Shown: one piece after another, positions 1 to 11,113 of the stretch
Layout of the letters: each line of letters opens with the position of its first letter
Numbering within the stretch: the stretch's first letter is position 1
The notes under the pieces: generated by a model
Databases searched by the model: none
Told to the model about the DNA's origin: nothing
What the model saw: only the letters and a program-made list of their open reading frames with translations
Assembly (NCBI RefSeq): GCF_040807025.1
Contig: NC_090982.1
Span: 48,281,112-48,345,111 of the forward strand
Reading direction: 5' to 3'
Origin: Struthio camelus
Taxonomy: Eukaryota > Chordata > Aves > Struthioniformes > Struthionidae
DNA: 64,000 nucleotides
Made by a program: the position numbers and the translations under genes

Positions 1-1290
1 TCCAATATAATACATCAGGAGGGAGAATTCTAGCCACATAGCACACAGCGCTGTGTGCTAAGTTGTTTAATGCCACTCAGGAAGATGGTCTTGCATTCTC
101 TGAACATACTTCTTTGAAAACATTTGTTCAATACTTAGCAGTGGTCAGGTTAGAAACCATCCAGAATATGAGATCTTTATGAAAGGAAGAAAGAAAATAA
201 CATGTTCTTATGGAGCTGATAAATTCATGGTTCTCTTGTATCTTTTATTTATTCTATCTCAAGAAAAACAAAGCATCAGAAAAACACGGGCAATATTGAT
301 CAGAGTATGGAACAGTTTCTGCACAAAGAAAGTGAAGAGAATTTTTTAGCTTGCAAAACAAACAACTAATGGGAAAGCCTCAGATTAAAGTATAAAAAAG
401 TGACAGCACAAAGCGACACGATATGTCAAATGTTTGAAGCATTTCCCAGAAGAACATAGGAACACAGGAATTTTTAAAAAGTTGTTCTTAAGTAATTCTT
501 CACCTAGTACATAATTACATGAGAGAACTCAATGGCTCAAGACATTTTTGAGGCCAAGAAATAAGCAGGTTCAAAATTATTACACAAATTCATGAAAAAA
601 GGTCTGTTAAATACAACGCAGCTTCCATCTCGGGATGTCTCTAAGCCACAAAAGCAGGAAAGCTACGTCAGAGCAACTATCATCTCACACCTGTGGCATC
701 TTTCCCTTTTTTTCTGATAGTAGCCAGCAGCAGAAACACAATATTGAGCTAGACAGACTTCACTTGATTGCACACAGCATTCCTCACAGTACGCTTTCAT
801 TCTCTTACCCTGCAGCTGTATGAAGACAAGGATTTTTCCAGCACCTCTTGCAGTTGCGGTCTTATTAAAAATACATGAGAATAAGAAACAGTGAACTGCA
901 TCAAAGAATAGGATGTATAGTCATCAGTACTACAAAAACAAAATCTAAACCAGATAAAAGCCCAGGAAATAACCTTTAGACTCTCTCTGTTTAGAAATAA
1001 ATGGTTGGAGCTATATCACCTTTCCTTCCTTTTTTTCGGATGCACCGGGTTTTCATTGACCTGTTGGAATTTTCTTCACACATGCAAATGAAAGTAATAG
1101 ATGCAATAAAAGTAATTTACTAAGAGATTCACAAATAAAAAACTGCACATGACCTAAAGACTCCATCTAATTCCTTTTCCTACAACCGAAGAGCCACATA
1201 TACCTGCCTGGGGCAGGAAGATTTATGTCAAGCCTCAATCTTCTCAGTCTGACCTAGTATTCCACTGCCCTTAGCATTTGAAAGCATCTC
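1..1290. other. AT-rich sequence, nothing recognised
   Basis: I see no convincing exon, repeat or RNA gene here. The 62-codon frame at 635-823 has no splice context and looks like chance. The stretch may be intron of the minus-strand gene proposed further right, because exon candidates at 2.6 and 3.9 kb point this way. Confidence 0.5.
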
Positions 1291-1299
1291 CTGATGCCC

Positions 1300-2030
1300 A
1301 AATTTTATCTTCAGGTAAGTAAATCTATGCTCCAGGTAAAACCCCTTACTGAAGAACAGTGAGAATGGAGTATCCCCTTTTTTGCTGAAGCAATCCCAAT
1401 TCTTTTAATCTTTCATTTAAGATCATTATATTCTAGACAATTGCTGTCCTCTGAACTCTGAACAGTCGTTCCCCATCTCTCTTGGGATTCCGAGCCTAGA
1501 AGAGTGGCGGACTGGAGGATCTACCAACTCTGAGAAGAGCAGAGATTACCATAAGTGTCTTTTAAGTGCTTGTCTAAGTACATTGACCTTTTCCACAACA
1601 GCATGATATTAAGTCTTTCTTTCTTTGTGATCCACAAATCCCAGGTCCTTTTCTACAGGACTGCTCCCTAGCCTGTTATTTCCCTATCTTGTATCTGTGC
1701 AAGTCCTGCCTACAGGTAACACGCTGTAGTTGTGCTTACTGAACTACACCCTACTTTATTATAGATGATGTCTCCAATTTGTCAAGATTCTTCCAAATTT
1801 GAATCTCATTCTCCACCACGCTTGCAGTCACTCCCAGCCTCCTATTGTCCGCAAACTTTCTCAGCATGGTCTTTATTTTGTCATCTTAGGTCTCTTGCGA
1901 AAACAATGCAATGCTAAGAGATGTAGGCAATCCCCCAGCATTTTGGTAGTGAAGCATGTGGCATGTGCTCTTCTTTGGGTGTTGTTACCCAACCAGTTTT
2001 GTATCCCCATCCTGTAGCAGATTCTCACAG
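1300..2030 (-). mobile_element. Old CR1 LINE relic, reverse transcriptase C-terminal part to 3' region
   Basis: Read on the minus strand, about 1,850-1,880 encodes a degraded form of the FADD-K-L-G catalytic motif of CR1 reverse transcriptase (here F-A-D-N-R-R-L-G), and about 1,385-1,410 matches the LKELGLLQ-like segment near the end of ORF2. The order and spacing fit one 5'-truncated element lying antisense. On the plus strand the phrases caatttgtcaagatt and caggtccttttctacagg are typical of antisense CR1 in birds and turtles. It is riddled with indels and has no long open frame, so it is much older than the copies at 29.2 and 39-43.5 kb. The ends are approximate; the 5' side may reach about 2,030 and the 3' side about 1,200. 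Confidence 0.72.
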
Positions 2031-2620
2031 ACACAGATAAATAGCAAGGCTCAAGACTGCATTTCATCAGGCAGAAGAGTAGAAGAAAGTGAAGGCAGTG
2101 ACAGGTTAACAACAGCAGAGTTAGGATGGCTGCCACAAGGCATATTTTGCCACTGTGTCTCAGGACTCAGCGCAGCACCCAAGTTCAGCTCAGAAAAAGT
2201 GAGTACCACGTGTTAGAAAATAATACGTGCATCCACATCTCATTTAAAAACTGAATATGCACCCAGTTTCTTTCTTACCTTCCAGGTGCTTACAGATAAA
2301 GATTTGGATTTTTCCAGGAATTAATAATAATAGTTAATTAAGCTCCAGGCTATAAATAAAACTGAAGAAAAGTAAGGCCTTGATAAAGACAGAGGATCTG
2401 ACTGATGAACTTTCATTGAACTCTGAATTCTGCACTTTTGTAGTGCTTGTTCACCCCCATGCTTCATGTTAATGGAAGAATAGATTGAACACACTGAGGC
2501 GGATAAAAATGATTGTAAGTTAGCAGACATTATGCTCAAATGTCTCCAGTGCTCTCTGCGCTATTTTTCTTTCCACAGCCATATTCTTATGGTGTTCCTT
2601 CTATCATAGCTAAAACATAC

Positions 2621-2711
2621 CTTCCAAAACTGCAATGGGTAGTTTCCATAATTTCTGAGGAACAACTCCAGATTGTCAGACAGACTATTTTATTCTCAAG
2701 TGTTTCAGAGA
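2621..2711 (-). CDS. Probable internal coding exon of an unidentified minus-strand gene
   Basis: On the minus strand a good acceptor (gacatttttgcag) precedes 91 bases and a good donor (GGAAG|gtatgt) follows. Only one frame is open across it; it encodes a peptide beginning SETLENKIVCLTIWSCSSE, with two leading bases and two trailing bases. The entry phase fits exactly what the exon candidate at 3,832-3,900 leaves (one base), giving a GTC codon at the join. I do not recognise the protein, so no function is proposed. Splice signals and phase are seen; that it is expressed is inference. No following exon to the left was found with equal confidence. A chance open stretch of 91 bases remains possible. 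Confidence 0.42.
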
Positions 2712-3831
2712 CTGCAAAAATGTCAATACTGCTGTACAGGTATCACTGCCCCATCTTTCCAAGCAGTACTAATCCAAACTAAGTACTAAACTCTCTCAAC
2801 TTTTTCTACAGGTATATGAATACATATGAATATATAAGCTGCATATGAAGACCAAGGCATAGTCAAAACCACGATTTATTGTAGCAGGAAAGACTCTCAT
2901 ATGCCACCATGGACTAACACCAAGCTAATTTCCTCTTCTCTTCTTAGAGCTTCTCCAAAACTCATCTAATGGCTGCATGTTTCAACTCTGAAAATCGAAT
3001 ACTAGAAGAAGCTTCTTCCAGAACCACTGTGTTAAATGTGGAAATTTAAGAACCGCTACAGAGTACCTGCAATCCACAGGACATGCAAAATACTTTTAAA
3101 GGACTAGAAGCATTTTCATTTTTCTACTGGCCCCACATCAGCTAGAATTTCTCTCCTGTTGTCCAAACAATTACATTAAAAAGCAGTCATTAGTGTGTAA
3201 CATATGATCATATTGGTCTCTTCAGGAGAAAAATAGTCCAGTTCCAAGTATTTATCACTCTGAAAAGAAATTCAAAGAGCAGCCAGGTTGTTTCTTTTTC
3301 TTTCCTCCTTCATTAAACTAATCACATCCTTCTGCTTCATTAAACTCTGCTCAGTTAACTCATTGTTCATTCAGTCTTCTTGAGGTCACTTACTTCCTTG
3401 ACATCATTATGTCATATTTAATGTAATTCTACTACATTGTAGGTCTATCTAGAAAACTAGTGACTGTTTCCCCATAAGGAACAGAGTCCTGACCTCCTCA
3501 CTCCCACTAGCTGATGTTCCAAACTGCTGCATTGCAGGAAATATAAAATATAACGTGATTCAGTGTTGCCTGAAGTTTGTATTTGTCTTTCCTGAGCTGA
3601 GTGACTTTTCCCCAACATGCTCCTCATCTGAAAAGACATATTCATTGAGATTACTTTCTTTTAAATGGGATAAAGTAATTCCCACTATAAAACTACAAGC
3701 ACCAGTAAGACTAGAACGAGGATTTGCACCATCTCAAAAAACTTTCTTGGAATGCAAAATCAGGTGCTCAACAAATTTCAACACATTTGTGTTTTGAGAG
3801 AGAACTTTTCAAGATACATGAGAAAACCTAC

Positions 3832-3900
3832 CCGTCTTCTTAGATCCAGTCAGTTCTGTTTGGATATCAGCAGCCTTCCCAGTTACAAAGAATGCTTTCT
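3832..3900 (-). CDS. Probable internal coding exon of an unidentified minus-strand gene
   Basis: The minus strand shows acceptor tgccttttag, 69 bases with a single open frame, then donor GACGG|gtaggt. The peptide includes KAFFVTGKAADIQTELTG; it starts with two bases of a split codon and ends with one. The other two frames meet stops early. The end phase matches the next candidate exon at 2,621-2,711. Upstream, the region 4,012-4,120 has an open frame that could join through a weak gtaaaa donor, but its acceptor is poor and I leave it out. Product not recognised; nothing in the residues points to a catalytic motif. Confidence 0.42.
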
Positions 3901-4178
3901 CTAAAAGGCATTATTTTCATTTGCAAAGATATAAATGGAACAAGCTCTAATTAACATATATTCTAACAGGTAGCTAAAAGTTGTGGATGTTTTACTTTTC
4001 AGCTCTCTGGAAAAATGGTGCTCAAGTGCAAATGAGAGAAATTGTACTTCTGTATTTGCAGTTTTCAGGACATGGAGCCAGAAGTAAAGAGATTCTTCAT
4101 ATGGACTTTTATTTACACGCATAAGAGTAAGCCTAATTTAACTTGATCACAACAGGCACTACTTTCTTTCTCGCTCTC

Positions 4179-4203
4179 TTTTTTTTTTTTTTTTTTTTTT
4201 TTT
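4179..4203. repeat. Poly-T run (25 T)
   Basis: Twenty-five consecutive T on the plus strand after a short pyrimidine tract. It could be read as the A tail of a minus-strand retrocopy, but no processed coding sequence or polyadenylation signal lies beside it, so I call it simple sequence only. Confidence 0.9.
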
Positions 4204-4893
4204 AAAACTTCAGTCTTTCATTCAGCATGATATCACAGGTATTCTTTCCAGAAATCATGCAAGCAGCTAACTTTTCATTCATGAGACTAACATTCTTTAG
4301 TACGTAACACTATTCACAGATATTCTTGGGAAAAAAAGCTTTTGAATGATAAGACTGTTTGTATTGTAGGCAAGAATTATTTAAATCCCTCTGGGAATCC
4401 TTGCTTTACTGTACTCGGAGACACTTGAAGGGAATTTGACTAATTGCATCTTTAACCTTGAAATCCCCACTTAATTTCAGAAAAATAATGTAGGAAGACA
4501 CAAGCAGATGTCTCTTAACATTTCATTTTTAGAACAGGAAGGCTTAATCCCCACTTTGGAAACAGCTAAGTCTGTAACGTGTTTGTGGACCACACTGCAG
4601 ACACATTGCAGAATCATTTGGAAGATTACTTAAGATAGATGTCAACCAAGTATAGTAATCTAGCAGCTTCAGATTTACTAACCACATCCACAGGTTAGAG
4701 TTTTCCTGCTCAAATTTCAACATTTACTCACTCTAAAGAGGCAGACTTGGATATAAAAAGGTCTTCCTGTATCTTTGTTATAGATCTTTACAATTCTTTG
4801 CTTTTGCAATTGTGCACTTCGCTGCTAACTTTTTTTTTTTGTACTTGGCAAACCAGATACTTCTATTTATTTGGTGAACTGAAGTTACCATAC

Positions 4894-4945
4894 CTCCTGA
4901 ACTAGCAAACAAACGTATCACAGAAATGATGAAAAAGAGTCTTCT
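4894..4945 (-). CDS. Possible short coding exon, minus strand
   Basis: Donor TCAGGAG|gtatgg is good. The only open frame reads RRLFFIISVIRLFASSG and ends in phase 1, which would fit the exon at 3,832-3,900. The acceptor used here (ttttgtccaaag) is weak, and the frame stays open upstream to about 5,030, so the left boundary is uncertain. Hydrophobic composition alone does not support a function. This is the weakest of the minus-strand exon candidates. Confidence 0.22.
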
Positions 4946-6031
4946 CTTTGGACAAAATATGCCATTCATGGTTTCAACATGCGAACAACACACACCAACA
5001 ATAAACAAGTATATGTTTCTCTGCTTCCATGCTTTTTATCTTTTAATCAGTAAAATTTCAAAACAAAACAATGCATAAAGGGTGCTCCAGAGTTGTATGA
5101 TTTTCCTTAAAATTGGCTACAAAAGTATTTCTCACAACATCTTGCTGAAGGCACAGGACAAATGTTTTTAAAAATCGTTATTTATTCACAGTACTTGCTA
5201 TCATTGTTCAAGCTGTCACATTTAAAAACTTGGCCACTTCATTTCACTACATCCCAGATCTGGAACTCTTGAAACTTCCCCAGGATACTAAAAGTCAAGA
5301 TACTATTACGAATTCATACACTTTTCAATGCAGAAACTACCACTTGGAAATCAAATGCTATCTCAAGGAAACCCAAAACACTAAAAAAAGAAAAAAAAAA
5401 CAAACAAAACGATAGCTTTTGGGTAACACACAAAAGCTATATTTTAACAGACAAACTGGCAGTATACCCCTACCTACTAGAGTTTAGCAAACTTTTAGGA
5501 TTTAATAGCAAATATGACAAGTTTTAGGTATTCAAAGTTTAGCAAGGTTCATCTTAATATCGTGTTCTTATTTGCTGATAGGTTCCCCCAGGGTGAAATC
5601 TGTGGTTTGCTAGGAGAATCTCACCAGCTGAGCCATTTTTAATATATTATTTGTATTACAGCACCAAATAAGCAACAAACTTAGTCCTGCCTGTATTAAA
5701 ACATAGGTAATGACCTATGCCCCATCCCTCAGGTCTGTTTCATGCAGAGAAAAACAACTTCTTATTGCCATTCTTAGTTGAAACAGCAAACACTCTAAAC
5801 ACAATCACACTGCCAATGTATGGAATAAGATTTCCCAAATTTTTTTTTTTGAAGAAAAAGTTATCTACAGACAGAGCTAGAAAAAACACAACAAAGCTGA
5901 CCAATCAAGTAGTGAAATTAACAGATTCACAAATTGAGGACAAAAACCTAAATTCTACTCTCTTCGAAATATTATGTGATCATGCAATTACTTCCATACT
6001 ACTATTCTCCATAAACGCCCGACTCATTTAC

Positions 6032-6130
6032 CAGAGGATGGAAGACTCTGGGTTGACTCAGCATTCCATCCGAGGGGCTCCTCTTCACAACTCATCACAC
6101 TCATTGCCACAGTCGTACATCTTCCAGGTT
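6032..6130 (-). CDS. Possible coding exon, minus strand, with an in-frame ATG
   Basis: The minus strand has a pyrimidine-rich acceptor (gttccctgaagttgcctgttcag), 99 bases and donor CCTCTG|gtaaat. Only one frame is open through to the donor; it contains two ATGs and the peptide SCEEEPLGWNAESTQSLPSS. It ends in phase 1, compatible with exons that start with two split bases. If it is the first coding exon, the first ATG (GTGGCAATGAG) would be the start. CpG dinucleotides are retained here more than in the flanks. A second frame overlapping 6,130-6,240 is also open (GRSKNRFQNSIELHLSRG) but ends at a TGA without a donor. The plus-strand 149-codon frame at 5,717-6,166 overlaps and I regard it as a shadow. 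Confidence 0.33.
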
Positions 6131-7338
6131 CTGAACAGGCAACTTCAGGGAACAAAGGCCTCGTGATAAATGCAGTTCAATACTATTCTGGAATCTGTTT
6201 TTGCTTCTGCCATAGATTTCTTGCATAATCTGCAGTAAATCACAAACTTTTCACAGGTTGTCCCTTCTTAACGGGTACTTGATTTTTCCTTAGGTCTTTA
6301 TCATTATTTATTTTGATACTTAATTTCTTAATGTTTTAGTTCCTCATATTAACATAAACAGCTTCCAAACCCATAATATGAAAAAGGGTTGGGAAGCATT
6401 AAGATTGAATGATGAAAGTAACATAAGAGTTTGTGAAAGAATCATCTTTAGATCAAAATTTGAATACCTTACAGAAAAGTGTGTAGCATATGATAAAATA
6501 TCAAGTAGTTACTTAAAGTATTTTAATTACTGGCACTTATGACAGGGGTTCCAAGTGTACAGCAATACTGTGCAAGCAATATCACAAAGCATATCTGAAG
6601 GCCAGATTAAGACTGTACAGGCAATCTTCATTTCATTTTTTCCCTTATCAGTCACAAGTCTGATGGGATAATCTTAATGCAGAAATGCGTCACGGAAATA
6701 TTTCACAGTATACTACTAGAGCTATTACTGTATATTCATCCAAATAGGAAAATAAATTCAAGACTTCGCTCAGGTAGTAACTTTCCCCGCAGCAGAAAGG
6801 AAAAGCAATCGAATTAGAAAGCCTAACGAAAGATCCTCGCTGCTCAAGGCACAAGTTGACAACATAGAGAAGATACAGCAACCGGAGCAAGGTTCTTGGA
6901 AGCCAATTAATAAATTTCAAAGATTAGGAATTCTGACAACCTAGTGCAACCAGCAAGAGAGCTGTCACTGAACCACAATACAGTTATAGCAGTGTATGGA
7001 CACAACTCTTCATACTCATATTACTGGTACATGTGCAATAAGCTGGTTAGTAACAAGTTCAGATGTGAGAAAGTGAGTTAGAAATTGTTTGCAGTTAAAT
7101 AGTTCAGCGTTTTCCTGTTAGCATAAAAAGGTGGCAATACAAAGGAAACTGGTGACTACATACCATGTGGTGACTCAAGATCCAAAGTAGAACAACCACC
7201 TTATAAAGCACAATATGAGCACTCAGGTTAGTAACAACCTTAAGCCTTAATTTACCAGGAATTTATTTCATCATCATCAGAAAAACAAAGGACTGAAAAA
7301 ATCCGTGCTGCTTCAGATTCCTTGCATTTGCAACCTAC

Positions 7339-7393
7339 CTGAACTTTGCATTTAAATCTTCATTAAGAATTAAAAAATTTTTGAAGTCATCCC
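7339..7393 (-). CDS. Possible short coding exon, minus strand
   Basis: On the minus strand a T-rich tract ending tatttgag is followed by 55 bases and a strong donor, GTTCAG|gtaggt. The single open frame reads DDFKNFLILNEDLNAKF, with two split bases before and two after. An in-frame stop sits just upstream of the acceptor, as expected at an intron edge. Its exit phase would need a next exon starting with one split base; I found no strong partner. Product not recognised. Confidence 0.33.
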
Positions 7394-7399
7394 CTCAAA

Positions 7400-8950
7400 T
7401 ACAATTTCATGATATAAAAATTTAAAAAAAACAAAAAAACCCCAAACCAAAAAAGCCATTTTAGAAGCACTCTTGCTGCTTTCTAAGAACTACCTCTAAA
7501 ACTTTCTATACACTGTGTACCACCATGCACATGTAGCTTTTGAAACAGAAGTTAACCATCTTCTCTCAAACTCCGGAAACACAGATAAGATTTCCATTGC
7601 TTATTAACAGACGTTTCCAAAATAAATCTGCAGAAATGCTGCAGTGACCTAATGCAAACATTATAGAGCAGAAACTTGCAGTATATTTACATACATAATA
7701 TTTTAAATCTTTCTACTCCTTAATAAAGTGGTGAATACTCAACAATTCCCAAGTCTATTCTTCCTGCATAATAATCCTCCCAGCTTAAGTTTCCTAAATC
7801 CATTTTTTTAGAATGCAAATACATCAACACCGTAATTATGATAGTATTAAGTGGAAAGTCTTTTTTATCTTAAGATAAAAGCACACATGCAGTTTACTTT
7901 CTGCTGGAATGAACTGAAGCTCTCCTCTTTCCTCTTGCTGCTCCTCCCCCGCCCCCCAAGCAAAAGAATCCCCTTTCCTTTTCCTAGACCCACTTCCCAC
8001 ACACTGAAAAAAAACTCCTCCCTGTGAAGTGATGACCTCATGCAGCTAGCCCATCTCCTTGTATGGAGCAACTCTGGGCTGCCTGCCAGCTTTCTCTGCC
8101 TTCAGGCTGACAAGGCAACATACCTTCCTTCACCCAGCTGGTTCCCAGCTCCCAGAACATCCAGAAGCAGCAGCAAGTGGACAAGGCAGCGTGGACAGGA
8201 AGAGAGGTTCTCAACATGGATAAAATACAGACCACTATAAACCCACCTCAGGCAACAGTGTGAGATGAGTCTACTTCGTGCTACCTCTCCTCTGTATTCT
8301 ATAAAGTACTAAACTGAATTTAGAACATTTTCAAGTACAGAAACAGTAAATCCTGTATTACTTAAGTGCAACTCAGGGGAGCTTACTCTTGCTACCCACG
8401 TTAAAGCTCCTTATCCCAGTGAAGCAAATGTTCTCTCTCTTACAGAAGACCCACTCTAATCATCCTTTATACCACTCTACTTTTAAATCCTCCCATCTCT
8501 CCTTCAGCCTGTCTTTACTTTGAAGTGTCTCATTAAAGTGTTTTTTAATGATCATTTGATACATTGAGAATTCAAGTATCAACTGAAGAACCACCTTCCT
8601 TTGAATGATTCAGTTGTGACAAAAAAGTTATAGCTGCAGAAAAGCAGGAAAGGATCTTGGTGATAATTAGCATAGCTTTTGCTCAGTGAAAAAGTAACCT
8701 GGTACATACTAGGCTTGATTCTTTGCTTCAAAGTAGTATCCCCAAAGCTCAACTCTTTTGGGGTTAACATTCCATAATGTCTACTCTAAATGCATAACAA
8801 TACTGATAAACTGCTAGAACACATTAAAAAGGAATTTACAAGAGGAGAAACATACAACACATACAGGTTATAAGCTGCTCAGAAGTATGAGCTTTCCACC
8901 TTCTTGAGTTTTCCCAAAGCAGGCACATACACGCAGCAAAGTCTATCAGT
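7400..8950. other. Non-coding stretch, no supported gene
   Basis: Mostly AT-rich with a short GC-richer patch at about 7,920-8,240. Frames at 7,865-8,071 and 8,038-8,240 overlap on opposite strands and lack paired splice sites. A purine-rich minus-strand segment at about 8,450-8,520 has a donor-like CT|gtaaga end but no good acceptor. Nothing here is called. Confidence 0.5.
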
Positions 8951-8954
8951 CATC

Positions 8955-9206
8955 TTTTCCGCAATTACATCTTTATTATATACAACTCAGTATGTACAAT
9001 AATAAAGATAGAATAATATTCAGTTAATACTTTTGGTCCTAAATCAAAAAGGTCCAGGTGCTGCCAAGGTTTTTCTTACACCGCTAGTTATTAAAAGAAG
9101 TTGCATTAAGATACAGAGCAGAACATACAACTCACTTTGTGCAGGTTTGCTACAAAGTGGAAACAAGTTATGTCAAGTATTGGGGAGATACTGCTTCTTT
9201 CTGGCT
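8955..9206 (-). other. Possible terminal exon and poly(A) signal of a minus-strand transcript
   Basis: On the minus strand a very good acceptor (ctgttttttctaaacag) at 9,207-9,222 is followed by SQKEAVSPQYLT and a TAA at 9,165-9,167. Further on, AATAAA (plus-strand tttatt at 8,972-8,977) would place cleavage near 8,955. Together this has the shape of a last exon for a short transcript starting in the CpG island at 10.2 kb. The coding part is only 12 codons and there is no unique upstream exon to join, so it may be a decoy. An alternative is an internal poly(A) form of the longer minus-strand gene. Confidence 0.25.
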
Positions 9207-10238
9207 CTGTTTAGAAAAAACAGAAAACAGGTTGGCTTGTTTCACAGAATACGCAAATCCCAGATGCACACATGGGATGTGTATGTGCATGTACATATAA
9301 ACAAAACAAAAACATGTTCCAATACAGAAAGGGATCTTTAATGCCTCTGAATATCTTTTGCCTGCACATACTAAATATATACGCATTCAGCATCCTTCGA
9401 TATCAAACCCGTGAACAGAAACAGCACATTTACTTATACCGGATTCAAAAAAAGGCACACAAAAAGAAAGGCAGTAGAGTAACACCACAAAGTCCTTATC
9501 TGTGCAGCCTCCAGACCCAACATATCCGAAGTTAAAAAAGTCTCTAAGTTGTATAGCATTACTATAGGAAAAACAGGGGCTTATTTTCCATTTATTTGGA
9601 GCGCAAAGGTTCAAGGGGGCACACTGGGGCTTCCCTGCTGCTCCCCCGCAGCGGTTACAGTCCGGCCAGCGTGCCTTGGTGCACTAGCAGCACAACAAGG
9701 GAGCCTCCGCTCAGGCCGGGCAACCCGGACACCGCCGGGGGCGGGCGCGGCGGGAGCCGGACTGACTCGGCCCTTTCTCTCCCTTCGCCCCGGGGAGGCC
9801 GCCGAGCCCGGACGTCCCGGCCCGGGGCCCGCCCCGACCCAACGCGCGGGGGCCCCGCGCCCCGGCCGGGCCCGGCGGCAGCCCCCGGGGCGGGGATCCA
9901 CTCCCGCCCGCGCTGCCTCCCCCGCCGGGGCGGAGCCGCCATCGCCGCCGCCGCCGGGCGAGCCCCGCGCCCCGACCGCTCCCTGCGCCGCCGCCGCGGG
10001 GGCCTCCGGCTGCCGCTGCCGCTCCCTCAGGGGGGAGCGCGAGCGGCGCCGGCGTCCGCCCCGCCCCGCCCGCAGGTAAAGCGGCGCGCGGGGCCTACGC
10101 GCCCGCCGCCAAGGCCGCCTCGCGGGCGGGCAGCGCGCGGGGGGGGAAGGGGGGGCGGCGCGGGCGGGCCGCCCCCGGCCGCGGCGCGGCTGCTGGGACG
10201 CCGGCACCGTCGGCGGCGCCGCGCCGCGCACAGCACCT

Positions 10239-10245
10239 ACCTACC
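10239..10245 (-). other. Strong 5' splice site facing left (first exon end)
   Basis: Minus-strand CAG|gtaggt with the exon side at 10,245. It lies about 100 bases downstream (on the minus strand) of the CCAAT box, so it would end a short non-coding first exon without an ATG. It supports a left-going spliced transcript. Confidence 0.45.
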
Positions 10246-10275
10246 TGACAAGCCGAGCCCCTCCGCCACGGCGGG

Positions 10276-10480
10276 CGTCACGGCCCCACCAGCGTCACGT
10301 GCGCCGCACCGGCGAATCGCGCCGGCCTCCCTTCTCCTCGCCAACCAATCCGTGCGCTCACCGCCCCCTAGTGACGATCCGCGGCTGACAGCCAGTCAGC
10401 GAGCGGCTAGGCGCTACTGCTCCCGCCCCCTGGCTGGGAGGGAGCGACGCGATTGGTGGGAGCGGGGGCGGGGCGGGGTG
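10276..10480. promoter_or_regulatory. Promoter core: CCAAT, GC, E-box and CRE-like boxes
   Basis: Seen directly: CCAAT at 10,345-10,349, an inverted CCAAT (ATTGG) at 10,452-10,456, overlapping GC boxes at 10,463-10,478, a CACGTG E-box at 10,296-10,301, and three CGTCA/TGACG half sites (10,276, 10,293 and 10,372). There is no clear TATA box. By established knowledge these bind NF-Y, Sp1-type factors, USF/MYC-type factors and CREB/ATF respectively. The plus-strand start is probably near 10,500, just after the GC boxes, and the minus-strand start is probably left of 10,345; both are inferred. Confidence 0.65.
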
Positions 10481-11113
10481 GTGGGGCTAAAGGCCCGCTC
10501 GGCCGCGCGCTCGTGCTAGGGGGAGGTCGGGCAGCAGGCGCCGCCCTCTGCCTTCCCGCGTGCGGCCTGGGGCGCGAGGCCACCCCTTGCGAGTGCTGGC
10601 GGCGCTTGGTGTAACCGTTAGTAGCGGCGAGGGCGCTCGAGCGGGAACTGGCCGCTGCGGTCCCCCCTGCCCCCCGCGGCGAGGCGGCGGCCGGCCGCGG
10701 GCCGTATCCAAGGCAATAAGCGCTCTGACGGGAGGCGAGTGTCAGAAGTACGCGTATCATATACCCCGTGCCGCGATCTGAGGGGGAGCAGCTGAAGTGA
10801 AGCCTGCTGGTGTTGCTGATGTGCCCCGGCAGCCCCGGGAAACCTGCTGCGCACCCCCGCTCTCACAGCTGCATGTCTGCCCAATGAGAAGTAAACAGTG
10901 CCCCTCCAAAAAGACCTTCTTTTCACACAGTGTAATAAAGCCCAAGTATGTTAGTTTCCTGCCGCTAAATTTTCCCAACCCTTTTTGATTTAAAAGCTAC
11001 ACTTAAGATATCTTAGAGTTTGAACAGAAGCATATATAATTCTTTCATCCCTTGTACCATGTATTTTCTCTAGTGGGCAATCACAGCCTGTTTTCTTCTA
11101 CTTTTATGTTCAG

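Larger units (their letters stand above)
9640..10720. promoter_or_regulatory. CpG island, probable bidirectional promoter
   Basis: GC content rises abruptly from AT-rich flanks to a dense CpG stretch of about 1.1 kb, the only one in the window. Long frames inside it on both strands (up to 307 codons) are Gly/Pro/Arg/Ala-rich and overlap each other, which is what GC-rich DNA gives by chance. Transcription factor boxes cluster at 10,276-10,480. A donor facing left (TGTCAG|gtaggt, exon side 10,245) and one facing right (CCGCAG|gtaaag, exon end 10,075) suggest non-coding first exons. Exon candidates lie on the minus strand to the left and on the plus strand to the right, so divergent transcription is inferred. 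The minus-strand ATG at 9,942 has a good context (gcgATGGcg) and opens 95 codons, but the sequence is low complexity and unsupported. Confidence 0.8.

Noticed and set aside
2321..2539. Minus-strand frame HGGEQALQKCRIQSS as the next exon after 2,621
   Set aside because: The phase does not fit the exon at 2,621-2,711, and there is no GT donor at its end.
4012..4120. Minus-strand frame reading SPYEESLYFWLHVLKTANTE as an exon
   Set aside because: The phase could fit the exon at 3,832-3,900, but acceptor and donor (gtaaaa) are both weak; kept only as a remote possibility.
4179..4203. Poly-T as tail of a processed pseudogene
   Set aside because: No coding sequence, poly(A) signal or target duplication next to it.
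4490..4586. Minus-strand open segment VVHKHVTDLAVSK as an exon
   Set aside because: Good acceptor (atgtgtctgcag), but there is no convincing donor and the phase conflicts with neighbouring candidates.
5717..6166. 149-codon plus-strand frame
   Set aside because: No splice context on the plus strand and no motif; the minus strand has the better exon signals in the overlapping region.
9549..10519. Long frames of 176 to 307 codons in the CpG island, both strands
   Set aside because: They overlap each other in several frames, are low-complexity Pro/Arg/Gly/Ala, and reflect the lack of AT-rich stop codons in GC-rich DNA.
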